Positions 23,925-32,600 of a stretch of 34,269 nucleotides of DNA are shown piece by piece. The notes under the pieces were generated by a model that was given only the letters and a program-made list of their open reading frames with translations, ran no database searches and was not told the origin of the DNA. Location of the stretch: NCBI RefSeq assembly GCF_002432345.1, contig NZ_DJDT01000284.1, positions 1-34,269 on the forward strand. The letters run 5' to 3'. The position numbers and the translations under genes were made by a program. The stretch is from Pedobacter sp. UBA5917 (GTDB taxonomy: Bacteria > Bacteroidota > Bacteroidia > Sphingobacteriales > Sphingobacteriaceae). Within the stretch, counting starts at the first letter, position 1. Every line of letters begins with the position of its first letter.

Positions 23925-24015
23925 TAATAGCTTTATTTGGCGATTTGCAGTACACAGTTAACCATCATAATCAATTACCAATAATCAAATCACAATGTTC
24001 AAACCTAGCGATCGG

Positions 24016-24320
24016 TTTAGCAATCGCCACAACACAGTTAACCGATTAACCAATTTATACAGTTAACCATAAATGACCATTAAGAAGTTAAGAAAGTTAA
24101 GGTTTTAGCAGTTTGCAATACAGCAATCGAACAATTTAGCAATCGCCACAACACAGTTAACCGATTAACCCCCTGAGCGTAGTCGAAGGGTAAACAGTTA
24201 ACCATAAATTGACCATTAAGAAGTTAAGAAAGTTAAGGTTTTAGCGGTTTACAATACAACAATCTAACAATTTAGCAATTGAACGCAGTTAACCGATTAA
24301 CCAATTTATACGATTAACCA
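24016..24320. repeat. Imperfect direct repeats of about 119 bp
   Basis: Copies start with TTTAGCAAT at 24016, 24135 and 24271; the third is truncated near 24320. Shared blocks are CGCCACAACACAGTTAACCG, AAGAAGTTAAGAAAGTTAAG and GTTTTAGC. Copy 2 is longer by 17 bp because CCCTGAGCGTAGTCGAAGGG (24171-24190) replaces AATT after GATTAACC. Confidence 0.85.
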
Positions 24321-24350
24321 TTCCCAACAATCCTAGAAATTAACCAATCG

Positions 24351-24887
24351 CTAGAACTTATTCTTCCACATCATACTCTCTACCGGCCTTGTAGTTTTAT
24401 TATTGTATTTGGCGTTTCCTTTTGAGTTATACATGGTTTCGATATTACCTTCTACAGCGAAATAGATTAACTGACCTATCGGCATACCTGCATAAATTTT
24501 AACAGGCTGTGCCACCGATATCTCCAATGTCCAGGTGTTACAGAACCCCACATCTCCTTTTCCGGCGGTTGCATGGATATCGATCCCTAAACGACCTGTG
24601 CTGCTTTTCCCTTCTAAAAAAGGAACATGTTTGTGTGTTTCGGTGTATTCTAATGTTACGCCCAGATATAAAACACCAGGATGAAGAACAAAGCCGTCTT
24701 TGGGGATTTCGAAATGCTCGATCTCGTTGTGCGCTTTTGCATCCAATACACGGCTTTTATAGGTAGCCAAATATTTTCCCAAATGAACATCATACGAGTT
24801 TGTTCCCAAACATTCGCGTTTAAAAGGCTCGATGATGATTGTACCCTTCTCAATTTCTTCTAATATCCTGCTATCAGATAATATCAT
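24351..24887 (-). CDS. dcd: dCTP deaminase
   Basis: Deaminates dCTP to dUTP to feed thymidylate synthesis. The 178-residue trimeric dUTPase-fold protein shows the family motifs: LEGKSSTGRLGI (91-102), AGKGDVGFCNTWTLEI (108-123) with catalytic E122, and MPIGQLIYF. LGTNSYDVHLG (27-37) is the conserved N-terminal block. Some family members also hydrolyse dUTP; that cannot be judged here. It diverges from the phosphopantetheinyl transferase gene across a 71-bp spacer. Confidence 0.93.
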   Translation of the reverse strand: MILSDSRILEEIEKGTIIIEPFKRECLGTNSYDVHLGKYLATYKSRVLDAKAHNEIEHFEIPKDGFVLHPGVLYLGVTLEYTETHKHVPFLEGKSSTGRLGIDIHATAGKGDVGFCNTWTLEISVAQPVKIYAGMPIGQLIYFAVEGNIETMYNSKGNAKYNNKTTRPVESMMWKNKF

Positions 24888-24928
24888 TTTTATGCGTATT
24901 TTTGGCCTAAATTATCATTTATTTAAGA

Positions 24929-24936
24929 TAATTTTG
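24929..24936 (+). promoter_or_regulatory. Promoter -7 box of the PPTase-lipB operon
   Basis: TAATTTTG matches TAnnTTTG, 22 bp before the start codon. TTTG at 24901-24904 is a possible -33 box, with a longer than usual spacer (24 bp). Confidence 0.55.
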
Positions 24937-24958
24937 CATGTAATCTCCAATTTAATCA

Positions 24959-25606
24959 ATGCCAATCGTTTACAATAAAAATATTGATCAGCATTCTGTT
25001 TTAGCAATTTGGAAAATTGAGGAAACGGAAGAGGAATTGTTGGCCGGACTGCAGCTTAAGCAGCATGAACGTGATATTATATCTTCGTTAAACAGCGGCA
25101 AAAGATTGCTGCATTGGCTCAGCACGAGGTTGTTGTTGAGAACAATGCTTAACACCACCGAATACATCGATTGCCAGTTTGATGAACACGGCAAACCTTA
25201 CCTGGTTAATTTCGATTACCACATTTCATTAAGTCATTCTTTTGATTATGCTGCAGTAATGATCAGCAAAGACCACCCTGTTGGGGTTGATATCGAACTG
25301 ATCAAACACAAGATAAAAAGTATTAAACACAAATTTTTGAGCGATGTAGAACTTGCCCAGAAACAGATTGGCGATAATACCGAAGGTTTATATGTGGCCT
25401 GGTGTGCCAAAGAGGCCATTTATAAGTGGCATGGCAAAAAAGGGCTGGAATTTAAACAGCATATCCATATCAAACCGTTTAAATTGAAAAGTGAGGGATC
25501 GCTAAATGCCATAGTTGAGCTTCCTAATGGTACGCGTGAGCTTAGCGTAAACTATTTTAAAACCAACGATGGTTACATGTTGGGTTACGTGGCAGGCAAT
25601 TCTTAA
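24959..25606 (+). CDS. 4'-phosphopantetheinyl transferase superfamily protein
   Basis: Transfers 4'-phosphopantetheine from coenzyme A to a carrier protein serine, making holo-ACP. The 215-residue length fits the Sfp/AcpT-like two-lobe type. Motifs are HISLSHSFDYAAV (88-100), VGVDIE with magnesium ligands D111 and E113 (108-113), and WCAKEAIYKWHGK with K151/E152 (148-160). It begins the operon with lipB, 12 bp upstream of it. Since LipB takes its octanoyl group from ACP, ACP of fatty acid synthesis is a likely substrate (inference). No polyketide or peptide synthetase gene is nearby. Confidence 0.92.
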   Translation: MPIVYNKNIDQHSVLAIWKIEETEEELLAGLQLKQHERDIISSLNSGKRLLHWLSTRLLLRTMLNTTEYIDCQFDEHGKPYLVNFDYHISLSHSFDYAAVMISKDHPVGVDIELIKHKIKSIKHKFLSDVELAQKQIGDNTEGLYVAWCAKEAIYKWHGKKGLEFKQHIHIKPFKLKSEGSLNAIVELPNGTRELSVNYFKTNDGYMLGYVAGNS

Positions 25607-25618
25607 AAATATACAGCG

Positions 25619-26347
25619 ATGAACGAGACAGCAGAAAAAGTAATTGCAGCCGATCTGGCCCCTACCATTTTTAGCGATTGGGGTTTAACCGATTACCAGG
25701 AAGCCTGGGATAAACAGGAAGATTTACTGAATAAAACGGTGGCTATTAAAACAGAAAACCGTGTAAACAATACTCAAAAACCCACGCCCAACCACTTGGT
25801 TTTTTGCGAACACCCCCACGTGTACACATTAGGCAAAAGCGGTCACCCCGAAAATTTATTGTTAGACGAGCAAGGGCTAAAGGATAAAAAAGCTACGTAT
25901 TACAAAATAAACCGGGGTGGTGATATTACCTACCACGGCCCGGGGCAGATTGTAGGTTACCCTATTCTTGATCTCGATAATTTCTTTACCGACATCCACT
26001 TATACCTGCGTACACTGGAAGAAGCGGTGATATTGACTTTAAAAGATTATGGTATAGAAGCGGGCCGCTACCCTGGTTATACCGGTGTTTGGTTAGATGC
26101 CGACAACGAAAACGCGCGCAAAATCTGCGCCATGGGCGTACGCTGCAGCCGTTGGGTTACCATGCACGGCTTCGCTTTTAATGTAAATGTAGATCTCGAT
26201 TATTTCAAAAATATTGTTCCCTGCGGTATTGATGATAAAGCGGTAACTTCTTTGGCAAATGAGCTCGGTTATCAACTGGATATGGAAGAAGTAAAGGAAA
26301 AACTTAAAAACCACATCGCCAACCTTTTTAAAATGAAACTGATATAG
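25619..26347 (+). CDS. lipB: Octanoyl-ACP:protein N-octanoyltransferase
   Basis: Moves octanoate from ACP to lipoyl domains of 2-oxoacid dehydrogenases and GcvH, the first step of lipoate synthesis. The 242-residue protein shows CEHPHVYTLGKSG (63-75), RGGDITYHGPGQ (99-110) and MGVRCSRWVTMHGFAFNV (172-189). The catalytic dyad is K168 and C202 (IVPCGI), 34 residues apart as in characterised LipB. About 20 extra residues precede the usual start. Its stop codon overlaps the next start (TAGTG). lipA is not in the window. Confidence 0.96.
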   Translation: MNETAEKVIAADLAPTIFSDWGLTDYQEAWDKQEDLLNKTVAIKTENRVNNTQKPTPNHLVFCEHPHVYTLGKSGHPENLLLDEQGLKDKKATYYKINRGGDITYHGPGQIVGYPILDLDNFFTDIHLYLRTLEEAVILTLKDYGIEAGRYPGYTGVWLDADNENARKICAMGVRCSRWVTMHGFAFNVNVDLDYFKNIVPCGIDDKAVTSLANELGYQLDMEEVKEKLKNHIANLFKMKLI

Positions 26348-27405
26348 TGGGCAGGTTATTCCTTATTTTTTTATGTGTTATGGCCACAACCGGCGTTTCT
26401 GCACAGCACCTGCAAGAGGTGATTAAATTTATAAAGGATAACCCCAAAAAAGCGGCCTTTGTACTTGTTGAGCAGGATAAAAAAGTGCTCAATTATAACG
26501 GCAACCAATTAATGCCCCTCGCTAGTGCGGCCAAAACCATTATCGCCATCGAGTTTGCCAACCAGGTAGCATCTAAAAAGCTTGATCCGCAGCAGAAAAT
26601 TGTAGTAAGCGAACTTTACAAATACTATGTTCCCTCTACCGATGGAGGCGCACATATAGCATGGCTAAAATCCATTAAAAAGAAAAAAGGCGACTTTGTT
26701 TCTTTATTGCAGATAGCCAAAGGAATGATCGAGTTTAGCTCAAATGCCAATACCGAATACCTTGAAGATTTGTTGGGTTTAGCCAATATTAACCGAAATA
26801 TCAAATCATTAAAGCTAAAAGAACATACCCCGTATTTCTACTTCACGGCAGGCGCATTAATGACTTGCTTAAAACCTGAAAACATTGATGAAGAAACCTG
26901 GGCTAAACAGCTAAAAGCAATGCCATTGGAAGAATACAGGAAAAAGTGCGAAAGCAACCACTTGAAGTTAAAAACAGATCCTGCATTTATAAAGACCTTC
27001 AATTTTAAAAACCTATCGTTAAGATTGCAGAAAATCTGGTCGGATAGATTAGTGGCTTCAACTACTGCCAACTATGTTAGTATTATGCAGAAGATTAACA
27101 GCCGGAATTATTTTAAAGCTGAAGTTCAGCGTACGCTTGATCAGATTATGGAATGGCCAATGGCAAATCCCGATAATCAGAACGCTTTTCGTCACCTCGG
27201 ACAAAAAAGTGGTTCAACTGCATTTGTTTTAACCGATGCTTTTTACCTGACCGACAAAAAAGGAGGGAAAATATCCTGTGCTTTTTTCTTTAACAACTTA
27301 ACCGAAACAGAAAATGCCATGATCGACCGGAATTTTGGAGATTTTGAAGACGCCATTATTACAGATCCTGCTTTTAGAAAACAATTGATCAGCGTATTAA
27401 AATAA
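26347..27405 (+). CDS. Secreted serine hydrolase, class A beta-lactamase/D-Ala-D-Ala peptidase fold
   Basis: A 352-residue exported protein starting at GTG, translationally coupled to lipB. The signal peptide ends near residue 19 (TTGVSA-Q). Active-site motifs of penicillin-recognising serine enzymes are present: S60-x-x-K63 (ASAAKTI), S131-S132-N133 as the SxN motif, and K287-S288-G289 as the KTG equivalent. Long insertions separate the motifs, and no clear class A Glu166 region was found, so a peptidase or esterase is more likely than a beta-lactamase. The substrate is unknown. Linkage to lipB is probably positional only. Confidence 0.8.
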   Translation: MGRLFLIFLCVMATTGVSAQHLQEVIKFIKDNPKKAAFVLVEQDKKVLNYNGNQLMPLASAAKTIIAIEFANQVASKKLDPQQKIVVSELYKYYVPSTDGGAHIAWLKSIKKKKGDFVSLLQIAKGMIEFSSNANTEYLEDLLGLANINRNIKSLKLKEHTPYFYFTAGALMTCLKPENIDEETWAKQLKAMPLEEYRKKCESNHLKLKTDPAFIKTFNFKNLSLRLQKIWSDRLVASTTANYVSIMQKINSRNYFKAEVQRTLDQIMEWPMANPDNQNAFRHLGQKSGSTAFVLTDAFYLTDKKGGKISCAFFFNNLTETENAMIDRNFGDFEDAIITDPAFRKQLISVLK

Positions 27406-27438
27406 AACTAAGATTAAAGCTACTTCGTAGATTAGGCT

Positions 27439-28164
27439 ATGAAGATTTTATTGAACCTCGTTTTATTTTCTTTCTTAACTTCGGGCTGTACAAAACAAAC
27501 GCCCATGATTAACGAACCTGTTATCGAACAGCCTACAAACCTATCAAATGGAACTGGTAATTTTACTTATCTGGCCCTTGGGGATTCTTACACCATAGGC
27601 GAATCTGTAAAACAGACAGAATCGTTCCCTTACCAGCTTCAGGCTATGCTAAAAGCCAATGGAAATAATGTATCCAATCCTAAAATTATAGCTACCACAG
27701 GATGGACTACAGATGAACTACAGGCCGCCATAAAAAAAGAGAACCTAAACGGAACCTATAGCTTTGTTACGCTATTAATTGGTGTGAATAACCAATACCG
27801 TGGCTACCCGCTTAACACTTACAAAAAAGAGTTCGCAGAATTGTTACAAACGGCAATTGCATTTGTAGGTGGCGATAAGCGTAAAGTTTTTGTGGTTTCT
27901 ATCCCCGATTGGGGCGTTACCCCTTTTGCCAAAAACTCGGGCAGAAGTGCTGAAACCATTGCAGCGGAAATCGATAATTTTAATGCTGCAAACCAGGAAA
28001 TCGCGCGCTCAGCAGGTGTAAGCTACACCAACATTACTCCGGCATCAAGAAATGCGGCTACCGATAAATCTTTAATTGCCGACGACGGCCTGCATCCAAG
28101 CGCTAAAATGTATGGCCAATGGGCAGAAGCTTTATCAACAAAAGTGGTCAATGTGTTGAAATAA
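27439..28164 (+). CDS. SGNH/GDSL-family hydrolase lipoprotein
   Basis: A 241-residue predicted lipoprotein: a short hydrophobic signal, then the lipobox LTSGC with lipidated C17. The SGNH blocks are GDSYTIGE with nucleophile S50, GVNNQYRG with N117, and DDGLHPS with D216 and H219. The oxyanion Gly block is TTGWT. It probably acts as an ester hydrolase on lipids or on polysaccharide acyl groups at the cell envelope; the substrate is unknown. It is the last gene of the four-gene run starting at 24959, 33 bp after the serine hydrolase gene. Confidence 0.88.
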   Translation: MKILLNLVLFSFLTSGCTKQTPMINEPVIEQPTNLSNGTGNFTYLALGDSYTIGESVKQTESFPYQLQAMLKANGNNVSNPKIIATTGWTTDELQAAIKKENLNGTYSFVTLLIGVNNQYRGYPLNTYKKEFAELLQTAIAFVGGDKRKVFVVSIPDWGVTPFAKNSGRSAETIAAEIDNFNAANQEIARSAGVSYTNITPASRNAATDKSLIADDGLHPSAKMYGQWAEALSTKVVNVLK

Positions 28165-28250
28165 TTTAACCCTTATTTATTCTGTTTTTAAATTAAAAAA
28201 ATTACTTTAGTTTAACTATTTAAATTAAATCACCTTAAAAACAGTAGATT

Positions 28251-28763
28251 ATGAATGAGTATGATTCTTCAAGCGGAATAGCCGCGGGCATTGGTGTGGT
28301 AGGTGGAATCCTGTACCTGGCAATATTTGTTCTTTATATTGCCGGCATGTGGAAAGTGTTCGAAAAAGCAGGGAAACCAGGCTGGGCAGCTCTTATTCCT
28401 ATTTATAACATCATCGTTTGGGTCGAAATTATTGGCAAACCAATGATCTGGGTATTATGGTTACTTATCCCCTGCGTTAATATTGTTTTTGGAATCTGGG
28501 CAACAAACTTATTAAGCAAGAGCTTTGGCAAATCAGAAGGTTTTACAGTAGGTTTGATCTTGTTCTTTTATATTTTCTGGCCTATTTTAGGATTTGGTTC
28601 TGCAACATATTTAGGCCCATCGGCAGCAGAAGCACAAAATGGCGGCTTTGGAAATAACCCTTTCAACAACCCCAATAACCCTTTTAACAGCCCAAATAAT
28701 CCTTTTAACAAACCAACTGATAACCAGAATACTCCGAACGATACCCCTCCACCGGTAGTTTAA
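28251..28763 (+). CDS. DUF5684-type membrane protein
   Basis: A 170-residue small membrane protein. About four hydrophobic helices span residues 13-120. The signature FEKAGKPGWAALIPIYNIIV (about 37-56) matches the DUF5684 family of unknown function, seen next to signal-peptidase-like or envelope genes in Bacteroidota. The Asn/Pro-rich C-terminal tail contains three heptads of NPFNxPN type (about 136-156). The next gene starts 5 bp after its stop, so the two are probably cotranscribed. Confidence 0.8.
   Translation: MNEYDSSSGIAAGIGVVGGILYLAIFVLYIAGMWKVFEKAGKPGWAALIPIYNIIVWVEIIGKPMIWVLWLLIPCVNIVFGIWATNLLSKSFGKSEGFTVGLILFFYIFWPILGFGSATYLGPSAAEAQNGGFGNNPFNNPNNPFNSPNNPFNKPTDNQNTPNDTPPPVV
28656..28718 (+). 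repeat. In-frame 21-bp tandem repeat
   Basis: Three units of AACCCTTT(C/T)AACAnCCCnAAT type, each coding for NPFNxPN or a close variant, at the C-terminal end of the DUF5684 protein. The copy number could vary without breaking the frame. Confidence 0.75.
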
Positions 28764-28768
28764 TCAGT

Positions 28769-29095
28769 ATGTTCACCATATTTATATTTTGCAGCTCAAT
28801 CAACGTGTTTGATTGGCTGCAAAATCATTTAATAGCCTGTCCATTTAAAACTTTAACCGGGATCGACTGTCCGGGATGTGGTTTCCAAAGATCATTGATT
28901 GCCCTGATGCAGGGCGATTTATCAAAAAGCTGGTCGCTTTATCCGCCAACTATCCCATTGCTGTTTCTGTTTATATCCGCTGGTTTATTGTATCGGCTAA
29001 AAATCAAACAGCATTCCTTAATCTTTAAAATACTGGTAATTGCAGTGGGTAATTTTGTAATGCTCTCCTACATCCACAAAATGTTTTTTAGCTAA
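28769..29095 (+). CDS. DUF2752 membrane protein
   Basis: A 108-residue protein with the DUF2752 signature CPFKTLTGIDCPGCGFQRS: C24, C34 and C37, with G38 and R41 of the CPGCGxxR core. This suggests a small metal-binding or thiol site beside the membrane. Two to three hydrophobic helices are visible (PPTIPLLFLFISAGLLY and FKILVIAVGNFVML). The family function is unknown. It follows the DUF5684 gene by 5 bp and converges with the RDD gene. Confidence 0.85.
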   Translation: MFTIFIFCSSINVFDWLQNHLIACPFKTLTGIDCPGCGFQRSLIALMQGDLSKSWSLYPPTIPLLFLFISAGLLYRLKIKQHSLIFKILVIAVGNFVMLSYIHKMFFS

Positions 29096-29100
29096 CGTTT

Positions 29101-29850
29101 CTAAACTGTCATGCTGGCTGTTAAGTGGTTATAATCTTTCAGCACTGTTTCCAAAAACTGTAACTCGTTCATCCCTTCGGGTACCGTAGCAACAATGTGT
29201 TCCTTTATTTTGGCAGCCATGGTATAAATCAGGTTTGCATTTCCGGTTTGGTAATAACCTGTAAGCACATCGTGTACCAATTCAATATCGCGATCGTTTA
29301 AATGTAAAACCTCTTTAAATTTAGGCTCATACTCATCAGGGATGTTGAAACTGAAGGGCACGCTTTCAAACGCTGTACGGGGCTTGGTTTTGATCAATGT
29401 AGTTTTGGCCAATATATCGCCCAAGCGTTGGTGTTTTTCGGTTACAACAACAGAAACCAGCGCCACTACGCCCCAACCGAAAGGGAAACCAAAATCGATC
29501 ATCCTGAACAGCCACCTAAAAATATATTGCCCGAAAGTTGGCTGTGTACCATCAATGCTGATCACTTTTATCTTAAGCACTTTCTTTCCAAGTGTTTGCC
29601 CATCCATGGTAATTTCGCAAACCAGGTCGTAAAAGGCAAATATCGCGATGAAAACAAAAAGGATAACCAGCGCACCATTTCCGGAAGTTGCCATAGCTGC
29701 GGCGCCCATCACCACCAGCGTGATGATTGCAATAAATACAAATATGGCCAGATCAATACACCTCGCGGCTATCCGCTCCCCCAATCCGGCAATTTCATAA
29801 TCAATATCAATATTTTGAGCAGTGCTAATCCTGATGCTATCCATATTCAA
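29101..29850 (-). CDS. RDD family membrane protein
   Basis: A 249-residue membrane protein. The RDD domain (about 17-155) has the naming residues in RIAARCIDLAIF (Arg-Asp) and later RWLFRMIDFGFPFG, with HQRLGDILAKT at its end. About three transmembrane helices are seen, then a soluble C-terminal region (about 165-249) of unknown fold. RDD proteins may carry ions or assist other membrane proteins. It diverges from the SpoIIM-MoxR operon, an association common in Bacteroidota and other phyla, so it may act in that system. Confidence 0.87.
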   Translation of the reverse strand: MNMDSIRISTAQNIDIDYEIAGLGERIAARCIDLAIFVFIAIITLVVMGAAAMATSGNGALVILFVFIAIFAFYDLVCEITMDGQTLGKKVLKIKVISIDGTQPTFGQYIFRWLFRMIDFGFPFGWGVVALVSVVVTEKHQRLGDILAKTTLIKTKPRTAFESVPFSFNIPDEYEPKFKEVLHLNDRDIELVHDVLTGYYQTGNANLIYTMAAKIKEHIVATVPEGMNELQFLETVLKDYNHLTASMTV

Positions 29851-29946
29851 ACATAATTTTTTTTAAAGATAATCGGTATAAATCCGCCTGTATTTTTTTC
29901 GAACTAAAGTTTTCTTATATTTTTCAGTTTAGAGCATACATCTATG

Positions 29947-29954
29947 TATATTTG
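29947..29954 (+). promoter_or_regulatory. Promoter -7 box of the SpoIIM-MoxR operon
   Basis: TATATTTG matches TAnnTTTG. It lies 76 bp before the first start codon, leaving a leader of about 70 nt. The upstream region is T-rich, without a clear -33 box. Confidence 0.6.
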
Positions 29955-30030
29955 TTTAGGGGCAAACATTAATTGTGATTTCATTTCAATAAAAAATTAA
30001 CTATTTTAACCCAACATTTGGCACCATTAG

Positions 30031-30984
30031 ATGAGAGAAGCATTATTTGTTAAACAGAATTCGGAAAAGTGGCAACATTACGACTCCATGCAACAAGCCA
30101 ATCCGGATGAAGTGGCCAACCAGTTTATCGAAATCACCAACGATCTTGCCTACTCCAAAACTTTTTATCCCAACTCCAAAACCACTGCCTATTTAAATGG
30201 CCTGGCCTCAAAACTGCATCAATCGGTTTATAAGAACAAAAAAGAGAAATCGAACAGGTTTATTTCCTTCTGGAAAACCGAATTGCCGTTAATCTTTTTA
30301 AAACACAGAAAGCAGGTATTTTATGCCCTTGCTTTTTTTCTGATTTCCTGTGCCATAGGGGCATTATCGGCCAAATACGACGATACTTTTGTGCGTTTAA
30401 TTATGGGCGATGGTTATGTAAACATGACCAATGAGAGCATTGCTAAAGGTGATCCGTTTGGGGTATACAAGCAGGACAACCCATTTATGATGTTTTTGCA
30501 GATCGGCTCAAATAACATTTTTGTAGCCTTATATACTTTTGTGCTGGGCATTATATTTTCGTTCGGTTCCATTGTTTCATTGTTCAGAAACGGGATTATG
30601 CTGGGCTCCTTCCAATATTTCTTTTTTAGCAAGGGCTTAGGTTTCAAATCTGTTCTGGTCATCTGGATCCATGGTACTCTCGAAATATCGGCCATTGTAC
30701 TTGCAGGTGCCGCCGGTTTAATTTTGGGCAACAGCCTGCTATTTCCAAAAACCTATACCCGCATGGCATCGGTGCTTAAGGGAGCCAAAGATGGGTTAAA
30801 AATCGTGATCGGCCTCATACCCATCTTTATTGTGGCTGCCTTTTTCGAAAGTTTTGTTACCCGCCATACCGAAATGCCCATTTGGTTAAGCTTGTTCATA
30901 TTGATATCGTCTGCTGCTTTTATCAATTGGTATGTATTTATTTACCCCACTAAAGTTTACCGCAAACAACCTACACTAGATTAA
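30031..30984 (+). CDS. SpoIIM-family (stage II sporulation protein M-like) membrane protein
   Basis: A 317-residue polytopic membrane protein. A soluble N-terminal helical part (1 to about 95) precedes five or so membrane helices. The SpoIIM region is clear in NNIFVALYTFVLGIIFSFGS, LFRNGIMLGSF and HGTLEISAIVLAGAAGLILG. In Bacillus the relative SpoIIM works with cell-wall hydrolases during engulfment; this organism does not sporulate, and the family here belongs to MoxR clusters. It is the first gene of a tight operon; the next gene starts 1 bp after its stop. Confidence 0.88.
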   Translation: MREALFVKQNSEKWQHYDSMQQANPDEVANQFIEITNDLAYSKTFYPNSKTTAYLNGLASKLHQSVYKNKKEKSNRFISFWKTELPLIFLKHRKQVFYALAFFLISCAIGALSAKYDDTFVRLIMGDGYVNMTNESIAKGDPFGVYKQDNPFMMFLQIGSNNIFVALYTFVLGIIFSFGSIVSLFRNGIMLGSFQYFFFSKGLGFKSVLVIWIHGTLEISAIVLAGAAGLILGNSLLFPKTYTRMASVLKGAKDGLKIVIGLIPIFIVAAFFESFVTRHTEMPIWLSLFILISSAAFINWYVFIYPTKVYRKQPTLD

Positions 30985-30985
30985 C

Positions 30986-31870
30986 ATGATTGCTAAAATA
31001 GAATTTAAGAAAAGAAGAGATTTTGGGCAGGTGATAAACGATACTTTCACCTTTATGCGGCAGAATTTTAAACCACTCATCAAGGTATATTTTACATTTT
31101 GCGGTTTATTTGTTGCCGCCAGTATGTTAACCATGTTATTACAGCAATATAAAATGGTCAACATTATTAATACCATCGGTATTGAGGGAAAAACAGACAG
31201 ATTTGGCATTGGCTCCCTGTATGGCTTAGAATATTTTTTGTCTATTTTATTCTCCTTATTTTCATATAACAGTATCACTGTGGCTTTACATTCATATATC
31301 GCCATTTATGTTAAAAAAGGAAACGAAATACCTACCATCGATGAGGTTTGGGTCTATTTTAAATATTATTTTTTCAGGGTTTTCTGGAGTTCCATTGCAC
31401 TGGCCCTCATGTTGGCCGTAGCCCTTGTATTCTGTCTGGTACCCGGTCTTTGGTTATTTCCTTATGTATGCATGTTTTTTCCGATCATGATAATGGAAAA
31501 TGGCTCATTGGGCCATTCCTTTAGCAGGAGTTTCGCATTGATTAAAGATAATTTCTGGGTTACGTTTGGTACCCTCATTGTAGTGTGGATTATTGTTTAT
31601 GCCTGTATGAGCATGGTTGTTTTACCCACCAGTTTGTTCAACATGATCGGCATGTTTACACACAAATCACCCCACATGTCGTTAACATTAACCATGATTA
31701 CCACTGTGCTGCAATCGCTTTGCCAGGTTTTTACCATCATTCCTATCATAACAATTTCGTTGGCATATTTCAGTCTGGTAGAGCAGAAAGAAAGCATTGG
31801 GTTAATGGAACGCATTTCTAATTTCGGCAGCACCGAAAAACCGATAGATACCAGACCAGAAGAATATTAA
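30986..31870 (+). CDS. Polytopic membrane protein of the MoxR cluster
   Basis: A 294-residue protein with about six hydrophobic helices. The segment ALVFCLVPGLWLFPYVCMF, followed by SFSRSFALIKDNFWVTFGTL, resembles the YciC/GDPD-membrane-domain/DUF975 type of integral membrane proteins. No catalytic motif is visible, so no function is assigned. The position between SpoIIM and DUF4129 genes, with 1-bp gaps on both sides, shows it belongs to the same operon and probably to the same membrane assembly. Confidence 0.78.
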   Translation: MIAKIEFKKRRDFGQVINDTFTFMRQNFKPLIKVYFTFCGLFVAASMLTMLLQQYKMVNIINTIGIEGKTDRFGIGSLYGLEYFLSILFSLFSYNSITVALHSYIAIYVKKGNEIPTIDEVWVYFKYYFFRVFWSSIALALMLAVALVFCLVPGLWLFPYVCMFFPIMIMENGSLGHSFSRSFALIKDNFWVTFGTLIVVWIIVYACMSMVVLPTSLFNMIGMFTHKSPHMSLTLTMITTVLQSLCQVFTIIPIITISLAYFSLVEQKESIGLMERISNFGSTEKPIDTRPEEY

Positions 31871-31871
31871 A

Positions 31872-32600
31872 ATGCAACGCCTCCCCTTCCGATATCTTCT
31901 TGTTTTTCTTTTGTTTTTTATTCCGGTAATCAGCAATGCGCAAAGCGTTAAACCCAAGCCAAAAGCCCAGGTAATACGTATCGACAGTGCAAAGATTACA
32001 GCATCTAAGTTTGATAAAGACTCGTTAAGCAATTATAAAGAGCAGAAAGAATTCCAATATGATGAAATTGGCCAGGAGCAGTTATCCTGGTGGGACAGAT
32101 TCTGGATGTGGTTCTGGAGTATGATCGGGAGGCTTTTCACAGGTGCCGCTGCCAATCCTTTTTCGAGGTATATTTTTATCGGACTGGGCATAGCAGTTGT
32201 ACTGTACATCGTGATAAAAGCTATTGGTACCGAAAATATATTCAGGAAGAAATCAAAGGAAACCATTCTTCCTTACGATGTAATTACCGAAAACATCCAC
32301 GAAATAGACTATGAAAAGGAGCTGCAAAGATTAATCGCCGAAAAGAAATTCCGTTTGGCAGTGAGGCTTTTATATTTAAGGACACTAAAAACATTGAGCG
32401 ATGCAGAAATGATTTATTGGCAGCCCGATAAAACCAATTACAACTATTTAATGGAAATCAATAAATCCGAACTCAGAAATGATTTCGGGCGGCTCACGCT
32501 CCAGTTCGATTATATCTGGTATGGCGATTTTCCTGTTGATGAAGTGAAGTTTGAGCCCATCAAGCAATCGTTTAACCAGTTTAACGGCCAGATTAGATGA
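31872..32600 (+). CDS. DUF4129 domain protein
   Basis: A 242-residue protein. The signal peptide (RYLLVFLLFFIPVISNAQ) ends near residue 24. A periplasmic segment with a Trp-rich stretch (WWDRFWMWFW) follows, then one membrane helix (about 100-118), then a cytoplasmic DUF4129 domain: FRLAVRLLYLRTLKTLSD, YWQPDKTNYNYLMEI and LQFDYIWYGDFPV. DUF4129 often accompanies transglutaminase-like and MoxR proteins. The stop overlaps the next start by four bases (ATGA). Confidence 0.85.
   Translation: MQRLPFRYLLVFLLFFIPVISNAQSVKPKPKAQVIRIDSAKITASKFDKDSLSNYKEQKEFQYDEIGQEQLSWWDRFWMWFWSMIGRLFTGAAANPFSRYIFIGLGIAVVLYIVIKAIGTENIFRKKSKETILPYDVITENIHEIDYEKELQRLIAEKKFRLAVRLLYLRTLKTLSDAEMIYWQPDKTNYNYLMEINKSELRNDFGRLTLQFDYIWYGDFPVDEVKFEPIKQSFNQFNGQIR

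Larger units (their letters stand above)
23711..24350. other. 640-bp non-coding region rich in repeats
   Basis: The longest gene-free stretch of the window. It holds a GC-richer, potentially structured segment (23853-23924) and roughly 119-bp direct repeats (24016-24320). In one of these a 20-bp dispersed motif is embedded. Words of the type GTTAACC/CGATTAACC recur throughout. No convincing frame on either strand. Confidence 0.7.

Noticed and set aside
26347..27405. Class A beta-lactamase conferring resistance
   Set aside because: SxxK, SxN and KSG motifs exist, but no Glu166-type loop was found and the insertions are unlike true beta-lactamases.
30031..30984. Sporulation gene
   Set aside because: The SpoIIM fold is widespread in non-sporulating bacteria and here belongs to a MoxR operon.
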